Shown here piece by piece: positions 7,292-14,716 of a stretch of DNA of 21,601 nt; positions within the stretch are counted from its first letter, which is position 1; every line of letters starts with the position of its first letter. A program made the translations under genes and the position numbers. Location: assembly GCA_021782055.1 (NCBI GenBank), contig JAJXVP010000024.1, positions 1-21,601 of the forward strand, in the 5' to 3' direction. The DNA comes from a bacterium. GTDB taxonomy: Bacteria > Spirochaetota > Spirochaetia > JABEVK01. The notes below the pieces were generated by a model. It worked only from the letters and a program-made list of their open reading frames with translations. It made no database searches and was not told the DNA's origin.

Positions 7292-8967
7292 ATACCATTC
7301 CAATATTGAGGAGGTTCAGCCCCGGATATTCGTTCTAAAAACACACCTGCCGCGTCTAGGCCACAACTTTTAAAGGCGTCTTCAGCAGAACGCCAATCCC
7401 CCTCATAGTAAGCACGAAGGGCTTTTCCGTAGTCGGCAAAACTGTTTTTTAGGTCTTGGTCAATATTTCGTCGCAAAACCGGCCAAAACACCTTCTTTCC
7501 CTCGGTTTTTCCTTTGACTTGAACCATATCTAATTCTAAGAAGTAGTAGTCCCCGGTATCGGCTTCCACCTCGTTCTTAATCGATTCAGACACAATGACC
7601 GGCACATGGTAAATACGTGTTAACCCCTCTAGCCGGGAGGCTGAGTTCACGTTGTCGCCAATGACGGTATTTGTCATACGAACATACGAACCAATGTTGC
7701 CGTAAAAAACTTCCCCGCCATCAATACCTACACCTACTTCGATCATGACGGCTTTAAAGACCCGTTCTTCTTCGGGAGTTAAACTCCCTCGTTCAAGAAT
7801 GAGGTCACCGCGTTTTCGCATCATGACTTTTCGCAATTCTTCGGCAACAGCCTGAATCTCATATGCGGCGGCAACGGCTTTGAGCCCGCGTTGTTCTCGG
7901 GCCCCTTCTATCGTACCAAACACAGCTAAAAGGGCGTCCCCAATAATCGATCCGACGATACCATCACGATTTTGAATGTGACGAATGGCTTTGTCATAAT
8001 GCAAGTTGAGTAACTTGATGATGTCGTTTCCCAGGGTTTCTGTCATATACGTGAAACCCTTGATGTCGGTAAAAAGAATGGTTAGTTCCTGTTTTTCACC
8101 CTCAAGTCGAATCTGACGCTCTTTGTAAGCACGGTAAGCAACGTCTTGAGTAACAAACTTGCGAAAGATATTCATGAGGTTCTGAATGGTGGCCGACAGC
8201 GAGTTGAATGACAAACCTAGATAAGTAATGTCGTCGTTTGGTGCCCCTTTGAGCTCGATCATCGAGAGTTCTTGGGTTTGCTGCATCCTCATGAGGCTGT
8301 CGGTAATATGGTTGACATAACGGAACAGGCGTTTAAGAACCATAATCGACAAGAACAGAGTAATCGCCGTCAGAAGGAGAATTAAGAACCCAATGCTATA
8401 AAAGATCGTCCAGCTAGCGGCTAAAAAGACTTCTTGGTCTTCGGCACGTACCAAAAAGGCTTTCCAACCTGCATGATACTTGTAGTAACCAAAAAAAGTT
8501 CGTCCATCCGCCTGAAACGTCAGCGGGCCTTCTGATTTTCCTTGCTTTTGAAGCTCAAGCAGGTGATTTAAGGCCTCTTGATCAGGAAACGTTTTCCACT
8601 TGAGGGTAGGAGAAGCAAAATACAAAAATGACCCATCGTCTCTTAACCCAAACGCCATGGAGTTTTCACGAGTAAGGCTGGGCAAAGCCGATTGAATCAA
8701 AGTTTTCTGGCTGTCTGCTAAATTCTTGTTGTAGGTGTAGACATCAAACTGCGTGCTCGCGGTAATGTAGTTCTCTTTCAGCTCCTTAACCAGAAGTTCA
8801 TTCATGAGTTTGACTTGCTGAGCACGATTCAAGATCAAATTAATGTAGTTTGTGGTAAAATTGGAAACGAGCAGAAAGAAAACAAAAAGAACGGCAATCT
8901 TCCCATACAGGGGAATCACACGAGTCGACCCAACTTTATGAAAAAACCCGGACTTTTGAACGGCCAT
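7270..8967 (-). CDS. Membrane-bound class III adenylate/guanylate cyclase with external sensor domain
   Basis: The 565-residue protein makes a cyclic nucleotide from NTP. Transmembrane segments lie at about 21-42 and 187-210 and enclose an external sensor-like domain. A HAMP-like linker follows (about 211-265), then the catalytic domain from about 294. Metal ligands are Asp301 (FTDIKGFT) and Asp344 (GDALLAVFG). The transition-state Asn441 and Arg445 are present (GDNVNSASRLE), as is the second specificity residue Asp438. The usual substrate-defining Lys, three residues before GD, is Ser340, so ATP specificity is uncertain. About 15 extra residues interrupt the domain near 385-405, and a helical TPR-like tail follows from about 505. 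The ATG at 8967 has AAGGGGG upstream. The longer frame begins at a TTG that is better read as the -35 box of the promoter. The gene overlaps the coiled-coil membrane gene by 22 nt. Confidence 0.88.
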   Translation of the reverse strand: MAVQKSGFFHKVGSTRVIPLYGKIAVLFVFFLLVSNFTTNYINLILNRAQQVKLMNELLVKELKENYITASTQFDVYTYNKNLADSQKTLIQSALPSLTRENSMAFGLRDDGSFLYFASPTLKWKTFPDQEALNHLLELQKQGKSEGPLTFQADGRTFFGYYKYHAGWKAFLVRAEDQEVFLAASWTIFYSIGFLILLLTAITLFLSIMVLKRLFRYVNHITDSLMRMQQTQELSMIELKGAPNDDITYLGLSFNSLSATIQNLMNIFRKFVTQDVAYRAYKERQIRLEGEKQELTILFTDIKGFTYMTETLGNDIIKLLNLHYDKAIRHIQNRDGIVGSIIGDALLAVFGTIEGAREQRGLKAVAAAYEIQAVAEELRKVMMRKRGDLILERGSLTPEEERVFKAVMIEVGVGIDGGEVFYGNIGSYVRMTNTVIGDNVNSASRLEGLTRIYHVPVIVSESIKNEVEADTGDYYFLELDMVQVKGKTEGKKVFWPVLRRNIDQDLKNSFADYGKALRAYYEGDWRSAEDAFKSCGLDAAGVFLERISGAEPPQYWNGIWTMTSK

Positions 8968-8998
8968 TCCGGCCCCCTTGAACTTGACTTTCTTACTT

Positions 8999-9027
8999 AT
9001 GGTATCGCTCCGCTGGCTAATTTTCAA
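8999..9027 (-). promoter_or_regulatory. Likely promoter of the cyclase operon
   Basis: On the minus strand TTGAAA (9022-9027) and TACCAT (8999-9004) are 17 bp apart, followed about 25 nt later by AAGGGGG and the cyclase ATG at 8967. The spacing is ideal and each box matches consensus moderately. Confidence 0.55.
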
Positions 9028-9104
9028 GAAAAATTCTCAAAGTTTTCTAAAAAATAAGGTTTTTCATCAATTTCTGACTTCTGGCAAAAAAAGGAAATTT
9101 TGCT

Positions 9105-9128
9105 TACACTATTTTTGGGGAGATGAGC
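9105..9128 (+). promoter_or_regulatory. Weak -10 and ribosome-binding site of the small coiled-coil gene
   Basis: TACACT (9105-9110) resembles a -10 box, but no convincing -35 is visible at the right distance. GGGGAG (9117-9122) sits 6 nt before the ATG at 9129 and directly against the ATG at 9123. The spacing therefore favours 9129 as the true start. Confidence 0.35.
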
Positions 9129-9584
9129 ATGAGTGACCAACCGCTCTTTGATTTGGGGGGAATGTCCGAGCGCGATGCCAAGGAATATATCGCCTCGCTT
9201 TCTGCCCACTACCACCAGCTTTGCACGGATCTAGAACAAATTCCCCTCGATCTTGAGGTATGGAATCGCCGGGTACAAACTGCTGAAGCGGCAGGAAAAG
9301 CGGAACTTGCCGACCAGGCTAGGGCACGGGTAACCCAGTTACTTGAAACCCAAGTTAAGCTACAAACCGAGGCGCAAGATTTTCGGCTTGGCCTCGACAA
9401 GCTCAAAAGCGATCTCAGACTTTTACCCCTGACGCAAAGAACCCTTGACCCCGAGCTTTTACTGGACGCCTTAGAAACGGTGGCAGGTCCCACCGACCAA
9501 CTTACCCCCTTGGCACGCCAGGCGGAAGCCGAAGAGGCGCTGGCCGCCCTTAAAGAACGACTCAAGGGCGAAAATAAGAGCTAA
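9129..9584 (+). CDS. Small helical coiled-coil protein, unknown
   Basis: The product is 151 residues, almost entirely helical and charged, with no signal peptide, membrane segment or catalytic motif. After a short N-terminal piece (DQPLFDLGGMSERDAKEYI) there are long amphipathic helices containing AGKAELADQARARVTQLLE, vaguely like the helical repeats of PspA/IM30 proteins. The likeness is too weak for an assignment. The ATG at 9129 is chosen because GGGGAG lies 6 nt upstream, whereas the ATG at 9123 has no spacer. It is divergent from the cyclase gene. Its TAA overlaps the TAG of the converging small gene, so the two stops share bases. I do not recognise a function. Confidence 0.75.
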   Translation: MSDQPLFDLGGMSERDAKEYIASLSAHYHQLCTDLEQIPLDLEVWNRRVQTAEAAGKAELADQARARVTQLLETQVKLQTEAQDFRLGLDKLKSDLRLLPLTQRTLDPELLLDALETVAGPTDQLTPLARQAEAEEALAALKERLKGENKS

Positions 9585-9943
9585 GAATACGCCTGAATCT
9601 CTTGAAGGATCAGCTGGCGAAGAGATTCTTCGAGACCAACCGAAGCCTCAGAAAAAAGCTTAAAAAGGTGGCGTTGCGGCATAGGCCCATCAGGAACGAG
9701 AATGGGGGTGGGGCTAATTCTCAGCTCTTCATCTTCGGCCCACACCCCTGTATAAACCGAGCCTTTTGCTTTCTCCCAGGTGAGGGCGTGGGTTGGTTCA
9801 CCGGCCTTCAAAATGACTAATTGAAACCCGGTAAACTCCGCCCCCTTTTGAGGGTACCAGACATACAGATGAAAAACTTCGTCAGAAAAGAACCGGCGAA
9901 AAGCGCCCGGTTCTTGGCGGATGCCCAGGTACTCTTGTAGCAT
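9581..9943 (-). CDS. Small conserved-looking protein of unknown function
   Basis: The product is 120 residues, soluble, with no signal peptide. It is rich in aromatic residues in alternating-strand patterns (EVFHLYVWYPQ, TGFQLVILKAG, GSVYTGVWAEDEEL) and ends in a helix (LEESLRQLILQEIQAY). This suggests a small alpha/beta fold. The ATG at 9943 has GAGGG 6 nt upstream. Only 7 nt separate it from the stop of the lipoprotein gene before it, so it is probably the last gene of the lipoprotein transcript. Its stop overlaps that of the converging coiled-coil gene. The family is not recognised. Codon use is like its neighbours, and coding is supported by the tight operon spacing. Confidence 0.75.
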   Translation of the reverse strand: MLQEYLGIRQEPGAFRRFFSDEVFHLYVWYPQKGAEFTGFQLVILKAGEPTHALTWEKAKGSVYTGVWAEDEELRISPTPILVPDGPMPQRHLFKLFSEASVGLEESLRQLILQEIQAYS

Positions 9944-9950
9944 ACAACCC

Positions 9951-11372
9951 TCAAGGCAAGTTATCGATCACAGACGTTCCCAAGTCGGCTCCCAGTTGGT
10001 GAAAGGCTGAGGTTTCTGCTTCTTTGGCCGATGCCCCCACACCCCAACGGGTTCGGGTAACACTGTACAAGAGCCTACCCGTATCAGCCTCTTCAACCTT
10101 CACGGTTCCCGATACACGGGCAGTTATCATATCGCCATCCTTACCCGTTTGGTCAACGTGAAAATCTCCCCAGGCTACCCGAGGAGTTCGGGGCGATCGA
10201 CTGGTTAACAGCCTGAGAGCCCTTTCATCCGAGGCTCCCGCTAAACCTTCCGACGATACCGCGCGCAGTTGAAAACCAGCTTTGGTCATCACCTCTGTAA
10301 AACCACCTGACGCCTCCTTTTGCGCACAGGCCCAGGCTATCGGGTACTTTAAAGCCGCCGAGACAACCTGGTAGGCGATGTTGAGGCGTGTTCGCCCCAC
10401 CGCATCTTCTAGGGCATCCACCGGTGTCCGTGATTCATAAGGGACCTGCGACAGTCGGTCTAAAAAGGGACCCGCATCGAGGACGACAATGAGTTCAGCA
10501 TGACCGGCAAAGTCAGGGGCAGGAAGCTGACACGTCGCAATCCCATCCGCGCCCGTGGTTTCGGGAACACTGCGAAGCACGAGGTGTCCATTTTGTCGCA
10601 CCTTATAATTGAAGCGTAACGAAGCTCCGGCGATCGGCACGGCATCGGCACCTGTGCCTCGGACAAGTTTCACAGCAAAGGGCTGAGGAAAAGACTGACC
10701 AACAATGGTCGAGCGGGGATTCTGCTGAGGTACAAGCGTCAGTTGTGAAACCATAGTCGTCGCCTTACCGAGGTTTCTGGCAAAGCTGATAGCCCCGTTA
10801 TCGACCTGGGGGTTCAGAGAAGCCAAGGCCGCCTGGGTGTACTGATCTAAGGCGCCTTGAACATCGCCGGTTGCGTTTAAAAGATCGCCTTTTTGTTCAG
10901 GTTTTGAGACGGAATCGTTAATTTGTGCAAACAGGGCCGCAATACGGGCCTTTTCTTGGTCTAAATCTGCTTTATTATAGAGGGCTTTGAGGTAAAGGGT
11001 GAGACTTTGCCCCTGTTTTAAAGGAAAGCGATCCGCAATACGGAGTCCCGTGATTTCAGCCTTAGACTGTGAAACCACGGTTTGTTCAACGCTGGTACGA
11101 AAAGAATCTAACGAACCTTTTGCCGTTGCACTTGTCGTGCTGGTGACTTTGACACCAAGATACGAGATGATCTGATCGCGCAAATCGACGGCCGCCGCTT
11201 TTTCCGCTTCACCTGCATCACCGGTAGCCGAGGTCCCCGAGGCGACAAAGACATAAGAATCCCCTTCGGTCTGCGGGGTTTTGAGTACCCATGAGGGGAC
11301 ATTCGACCCTAGGCCGGCCGGTGCCGAGGCACATGAAGCTAAGGTTAAGAGCAGAAGATAGCGTAAGCGCAT
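9951..11372 (-). CDS. LPP20-like outer lipoprotein
   Basis: The product is a 473-residue predicted lipoprotein. The signal peptide MRLRYLLLLTLASC ends in a good lipobox (LASC, Cys14). The N-terminal part (PSWVLKTPQ, then VASGTSATGDAGEAEKAAAVDLRDQI) has the layout of LPP20/FlgP-type lipoproteins: a PxW start, a short strand, and a helix rich in Ala and Glu that begins AEKAAA. The rest contains beta-rich segments and a helix tail. The real start is the ATG at 11372, with AGGTGG 4 nt upstream; a longer frame to 11429 would bury the signal peptide. A terminator-like hairpin precedes it, so expression may depend on read-through. Its role is unknown; members of the LPP20 family in other bacteria are surface or flagellum-associated lipoproteins. 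Confidence 0.82.
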   Translation of the reverse strand: MRLRYLLLLTLASCASAPAGLGSNVPSWVLKTPQTEGDSYVFVASGTSATGDAGEAEKAAAVDLRDQIISYLGVKVTSTTSATAKGSLDSFRTSVEQTVVSQSKAEITGLRIADRFPLKQGQSLTLYLKALYNKADLDQEKARIAALFAQINDSVSKPEQKGDLLNATGDVQGALDQYTQAALASLNPQVDNGAISFARNLGKATTMVSQLTLVPQQNPRSTIVGQSFPQPFAVKLVRGTGADAVPIAGASLRFNYKVRQNGHLVLRSVPETTGADGIATCQLPAPDFAGHAELIVVLDAGPFLDRLSQVPYESRTPVDALEDAVGRTRLNIAYQVVSAALKYPIAWACAQKEASGGFTEVMTKAGFQLRAVSSEGLAGASDERALRLLTSRSPRTPRVAWGDFHVDQTGKDGDMITARVSGTVKVEEADTGRLLYSVTRTRWGVGASAKEAETSAFHQLGADLGTSVIDNLP

Positions 11373-11386
11373 GTCACCACCTTTAT

Positions 11387-11418
11387 AAAAAAGGCCCGCC
11401 CTGAATAGGAGCGGGCCT
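11387..11418 (-). terminator. Terminator or attenuator between two lipoprotein genes
   Basis: On the minus strand an 8-bp perfect stem pairs AGGCCCGC (plus 11411-11418) with GCGGGCCT (plus 11392-11399) around an 11-nt loop. A run of six T follows (plus 11387-11392). It ends only about 4 nt before the ribosome-binding site of the next lipoprotein gene, so it can partly terminate or modulate read-through. Confidence 0.75.
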
Positions 11419-11451
11419 CGTTTGCGCACGGTTTCAACAACCGTACAAAAT

Positions 11452-12111
11452 TTAGAACTTCACTTCTTTTTGAACCAGTTCACGAGCCCGAGCTTCGTCC
11501 GGAGTCTTAGGCTTGTCAGCGATGTTCGCATTCTCGAAGGCCGCTTTAACGAGGGCATTCAAGGTATCCTTGGGTACGGAGTACAAGACAAAATAGCGAT
11601 AGTAGATGCGATCCGGGTCAAGGGAACCGTCAGGCTTCTTATATTCCAACTGAACCCAGAACTCTTTTTCTTGCTTGAAACCGGTTACCTGGGTATTGGA
11701 AATATTATGAACAACGTTTTCAAAGTAGGTTTCAACTTTGTTCTTATCGCCAACCTGGGCACCCTTAAAACTAGTCTGAATCCGCTGAGAAACTGTCTGA
11801 GCAATCTGAGCCGCCGCGTCCATCTGCTTGGTTACGAGCTTAGCCCCATCCAAATCCTTGGCGTCGCCGCTGTCAAACTTAAACAGGTAGACATCTTTAT
11901 ACTGAGGCTCGGCTTGGAGCTGATCGGTATCTTCCGTCACCCAAGCAGGGACCTGACCACCCACAATACTCAGCTGATTCTGAATGATCACGTACGGCAA
12001 GGTCGCCTGGACTTCCGGTTTGGGAACATTCGCCGGGGGCGGAGAACTAGCGCAACCAGCCAGAAGCAAGGTTGCTCCGGCCGCCCACAGGGCATTGGTT
12101 AATTTCTTCAC
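11452..12111 (-). CDS. Lipoprotein, LPP20-neighbour, unknown role
   Basis: The product is a 219-residue predicted lipoprotein with signal MKKLTNALWAAGATLLLAGC (lipobox LAGC, Cys20), followed by a Pro/Ser-rich linker. A soluble domain with VPAWVTE follows, again recalling the PxW start of LPP20-type proteins, and the C-terminus is helical and Lys-rich. The start is GTG. GGGAGG lies 9 nt upstream, which is a long spacer, and an out-of-frame ATG at plus 12116-12118 sits between the two. The GTG is chosen because only that frame gives the positively charged signal peptide. It lies between two other lipoprotein genes in the same orientation, with 58 nt to the one before and a terminator-like hairpin after. 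Its function is unknown. Confidence 0.82.
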   Translation of the reverse strand: MKKLTNALWAAGATLLLAGCASSPPPANVPKPEVQATLPYVIIQNQLSIVGGQVPAWVTEDTDQLQAEPQYKDVYLFKFDSGDAKDLDGAKLVTKQMDAAAQIAQTVSQRIQTSFKGAQVGDKNKVETYFENVVHNISNTQVTGFKQEKEFWVQLEYKKPDGSLDPDRIYYRYFVLYSVPKDTLNALVKAAFENANIADKPKTPDEARARELVQKEVKF

Positions 12112-12140
12112 TCTGCATTACCTCCCTAGACTTTCTTTCT

Positions 12141-12157
12141 TCTGGGCAACGCCCAGA
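12141..12157 (-). repeat. Short intergenic hairpin between lipoprotein genes
   Basis: TCTGGGC and GCCCAGA form a perfect 7-bp stem with a 3-nt loop in the 58-nt gap. No T-run follows on the minus strand, so it is not a classical terminator; it may stabilise or process the mRNA between the genes. Confidence 0.5.
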
Positions 12158-12169
12158 TTTACCGCAAAA

Positions 12170-13477
12170 TTATTTAAGGCCTGTGGTAAAGGTCAAGGCT
12201 CGACCTCGGAGCATGACCTGGTTCATTCCCTCTAAGCCGGGAATATTGCCGCTGACTTGGTAGATCAAATCGGAAAGGTCGGCCGCAGTACCCAAGTAAA
12301 ACACCTGGTACCGAGATTCTCTTGACGAAGCCGAAACCAAGGTCAGCAGTTTAACTCGTTCAGAAAGTTTCCGTCGAAACTCACTCATCAGGCGGGGATC
12401 GCTTGTGTTTTGCAACACGAGGTCATATTTTAAGCCCCGTACCAAGGTTTTGGCTAATTGAGCCTTCACCTGAGCCACCGCAACCGGCATCGCTTGCCAC
12501 ACCGAAGCTTCAATCGCGCGAGTTTCGGCATCTATGGTTCCCGAGGGACTTACCGTCTGAGGACTATTAAAGGGTGTAGAACCCAAAAGTTCCCCGGTTG
12601 AAGGGTCGAAACACTTGATCAGCAGGTTAACTTGCCCTACCCACAACCCACCAGATTTACCCCCGGTGGCATTCACCGACAATTCAATATAGACCCCAGC
12701 GTTGAGCTTTTGGGCCACATATTGAATATAACTACCTGTTCCCCCCGTTTCTTCTTGATAAACCTTCATGTCTTCAGCTTTATTTTTTTCGACCTGCGCT
12801 AGGTCAACCGCATCATACCCGTTCGAGGTCAACCAACGGTTAGCCTGCGTCGCGCCCGCCTGTTCCACACTTTTGGTGGCGGCAGAGTTTTCGTTCCAAT
12901 ACACCATATAGGTTAGCGTATCAATGTACTGGCGAATAAAGCGTTGCTCCTGCGGGGTTGCCGAGCCGCCGAAGTCGGCCGAGGTTGCCGCTAGGGCAGC
13001 CGTCGTTGGTGCAGAGGCCGAGGCGGAGTCAGGAGGTAAAGCTCCCATGGCATTGGCCGTTGGCGTACCTGACGCACCTGGCCACACAATATTGTTCGCT
13101 TGTAAAACTTGTTTGACCACAGAACGTTGAACAGGGATTTGGATCGAATAAAACCAGGACCCCGAAGCCGAGTCCAGACCTTTGGCTATTGTAACCATAT
13201 CCTCGGCTTTGACGAACTGGTTGGGATTATCCGTAGAAAAAATCACCGTTTTGAGCGAGTCCTTGTAAAAATCATACCGATCGCCCAGCAGATCGTGCAG
13301 GTATTGATCGACCGCATTCAGTTTGGCCTTGTTCATGGCCGCCAGAGGGGACTGATCCCGCCCCGAACCTTGGTACACCCCGTCAGGAAGGGCACCCGAT
13401 ACTGCCTGTGGCGCCGAAGCGCACGAAACAAAGCTCAAGATTATTAAAAACGCCAGAAAGCTCCGCAACTTTTTCAA
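12170..13477 (-). CDS. Lipoprotein, first gene of the lipoprotein cluster
   Basis: The product is a 435-residue predicted lipoprotein. The signal peptide MKKLRSFLAFLIILSFVSC has Cys19 preceded by Phe-Val-Ser, a lipobox with Phe at -3 that is acceptable under the relaxed spirochaetal rule but not the strict one. An N-terminal domain (about 25-130), with a PDGVYQGSG strand then an Ala/Asn helix, resembles LPP20-like repeats. A low-complexity Ala/Ser/Pro/Thr linker (about 133-175) joins it to a larger C-terminal part with LWVGQVNLLIKCFDPSTGELL, then LVLQNTSDPRLMSEFRRKL and VFYLGTAADLSDLI. The start is a TTG with a strong GGGGAGG 5 nt upstream; no ATG or GTG would keep the signal peptide. The promoter at 13495-13522 leaves a very short leader. 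The function is unknown. Confidence 0.83.
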   Translation of the reverse strand: MKKLRSFLAFLIILSFVSCASAPQAVSGALPDGVYQGSGRDQSPLAAMNKAKLNAVDQYLHDLLGDRYDFYKDSLKTVIFSTDNPNQFVKAEDMVTIAKGLDSASGSWFYSIQIPVQRSVVKQVLQANNIVWPGASGTPTANAMGALPPDSASASAPTTAALAATSADFGGSATPQEQRFIRQYIDTLTYMVYWNENSAATKSVEQAGATQANRWLTSNGYDAVDLAQVEKNKAEDMKVYQEETGGTGSYIQYVAQKLNAGVYIELSVNATGGKSGGLWVGQVNLLIKCFDPSTGELLGSTPFNSPQTVSPSGTIDAETRAIEASVWQAMPVAVAQVKAQLAKTLVRGLKYDLVLQNTSDPRLMSEFRRKLSERVKLLTLVSASSRESRYQVFYLGTAADLSDLIYQVSGNIPGLEGMNQVMLRGRALTFTTGLK

Positions 13478-13494
13478 ACCAGCCTCCCCTCTTC

Positions 13495-13522
13495 ACTATA
13501 GCTCAAAATCTCTCGGTTTCAA
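13495..13522 (-). promoter_or_regulatory. Promoter of the lipoprotein cluster
   Basis: On the minus strand TTGAAA (13517-13522) and TATAGT (13495-13500) are 16 bp apart. Transcription would begin near 13488, about 11 nt before the TTG start and at the edge of the GGGGAGG ribosome-binding site (13483-13489). Confidence 0.6.
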
Positions 13523-13615
13523 GAAGAATGGGCAAAATCCTGCTACTTTGTCGAGCCTTTACCCCCTATTATCACCGTTTTCTTTTGTGGTAAATTTGAT
13601 TTTAAGGATAAATCT

Positions 13616-14716
13616 GTGAAGCCTACGCGCGCTGTGATTCACCTAGAGCATCTTGATCATAACCTAACTTTGACTCGTCAGTTGGCGCCCCAGGCCAAGA
13701 TATGCGCCCCCGTCAAAGCCAACGCCTACGGACACGGCGCAGTCGAAGTAGCCCGCCACCTTAAAGACCTGGGAGTGGAAGCCCTGGGAGTCGCTAGTCC
13801 CGAAGAGGGTCACCAACTTCGTTTAGCAGGAATCAAAGGCCCACTCATTCTGTTCGGTGCCGTTAATCCTGGGCAAATTGCTGAGGCCCTTGAGGCGGAC
13901 CTACAACCTTTTGTGTTTGACGCTGAAAGAATTCGTGTTTGGGGAACCATGGCCCGCGCCGCTCATAAAACGGTCAAAGTTCATCTCAAGGTCGATACCG
14001 GCATGGGGCGTTTGGGTTGTCCGCCCGAAGAGGCGGCGCGTTTGGCGCGACAAATCGTCCACGAACAAGGTCTTGAACTAGAGGGCCTTTGTACCCACTT
14101 GGCCGCCTCGGATGGTCCTGGGCCCTTGAGTGTGTCCGAGCAACTAGAACGATTTAACCTCGCTCGCCAAGCACTAGCGGGAGAGGGCTTGAAACCCAGG
14201 TTGGTTCATGCCGCCAATTCCGGGGCACTTATCGATTGGCCTGAGGCTCATTTTGATATGGTCAGGCCGGGGATCGCCCTCTACGGGTACCCCTCACCCG
14301 CTCAGAAACGACCTAACCCTGGGTTTCTTCCTCTTTTGGAGTGGCGGTCAGAAGTGGTGTTTGTCAAAGAGGTCCCCGCAGGGACCACGATTTCGTATGG
14401 CTCAAAGTATGTTACGAAAGAACGGACAAAAATCGCCACGATTCCCGTGGGTTACGCCGACGGTTGGCGGCGGTCGTTGACCAATAGTCAGATCCGGGTG
14501 GGCGATGAATTCGCTCGAGTGGTCGGCACCGTTTGTATGGACCAATTCATGGTCGACCTAGGCCCCACTTCCCTTGTCAAAGAAGGCGATCCCGTGGTTC
14601 TGCTTGACCCTTGGACTGACACAATGAACGCTCAAGCGCGGGCCGAAAGTGCGGGAACGATACCCTATGAAATTTTATGCGGGATCAGCGCCCGAGTTCC
14701 AAGGGAGTTTCGCTAA
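13616..14716 (+). CDS. alr: Alanine racemase
   Basis: This PLP enzyme interconverts L- and D-alanine, supplying D-Ala for peptidoglycan. The 366-residue product is normal family length. The PLP-binding Lys34 lies in APVKANAYGHG, with conserved KVDTGMGRLG (125-134) in the barrel. The catalytic tyrosine of the second domain is Tyr261 in TISYGSKY, and GTVCMDQFMVD follows at 304-314. The start is GTG with AAGGA 7 nt upstream; no alternative start matches as well. No clear promoter is seen in the 138-bp region shared with the divergent lipoprotein gene, although TATTAT at 13567-13572 could be a -10 box. Its 3' end overlaps the converging galU-like gene by 32 nt. Confidence 0.95.
   Translation: MKPTRAVIHLEHLDHNLTLTRQLAPQAKICAPVKANAYGHGAVEVARHLKDLGVEALGVASPEEGHQLRLAGIKGPLILFGAVNPGQIAEALEADLQPFVFDAERIRVWGTMARAAHKTVKVHLKVDTGMGRLGCPPEEAARLARQIVHEQGLELEGLCTHLAASDGPGPLSVSEQLERFNLARQALAGEGLKPRLVHAANSGALIDWPEAHFDMVRPGIALYGYPSPAQKRPNPGFLPLLEWRSEVVFVKEVPAGTTISYGSKYVTKERTKIATIPVGYADGWRRSLTNSQIRVGDEFARVVGTVCMDQFMVDLGPTSLVKEGDPVVLLDPWTDTMNAQARAESAGTIPYEILCGISARVPREFR

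Noticed and set aside
9082..9103. A sigma-54-like promoter (TGGCA ... TTGC)
   Set aside because: The GG and GC elements are 17 nt apart instead of 10.
11422..12102. A 226-codon open frame on the plus strand opposite the GTG-started lipoprotein
   Set aside because: It lies wholly antisense to a gene with a clear signal peptide and lipobox, and its translation shows no motif or ribosome-binding site.
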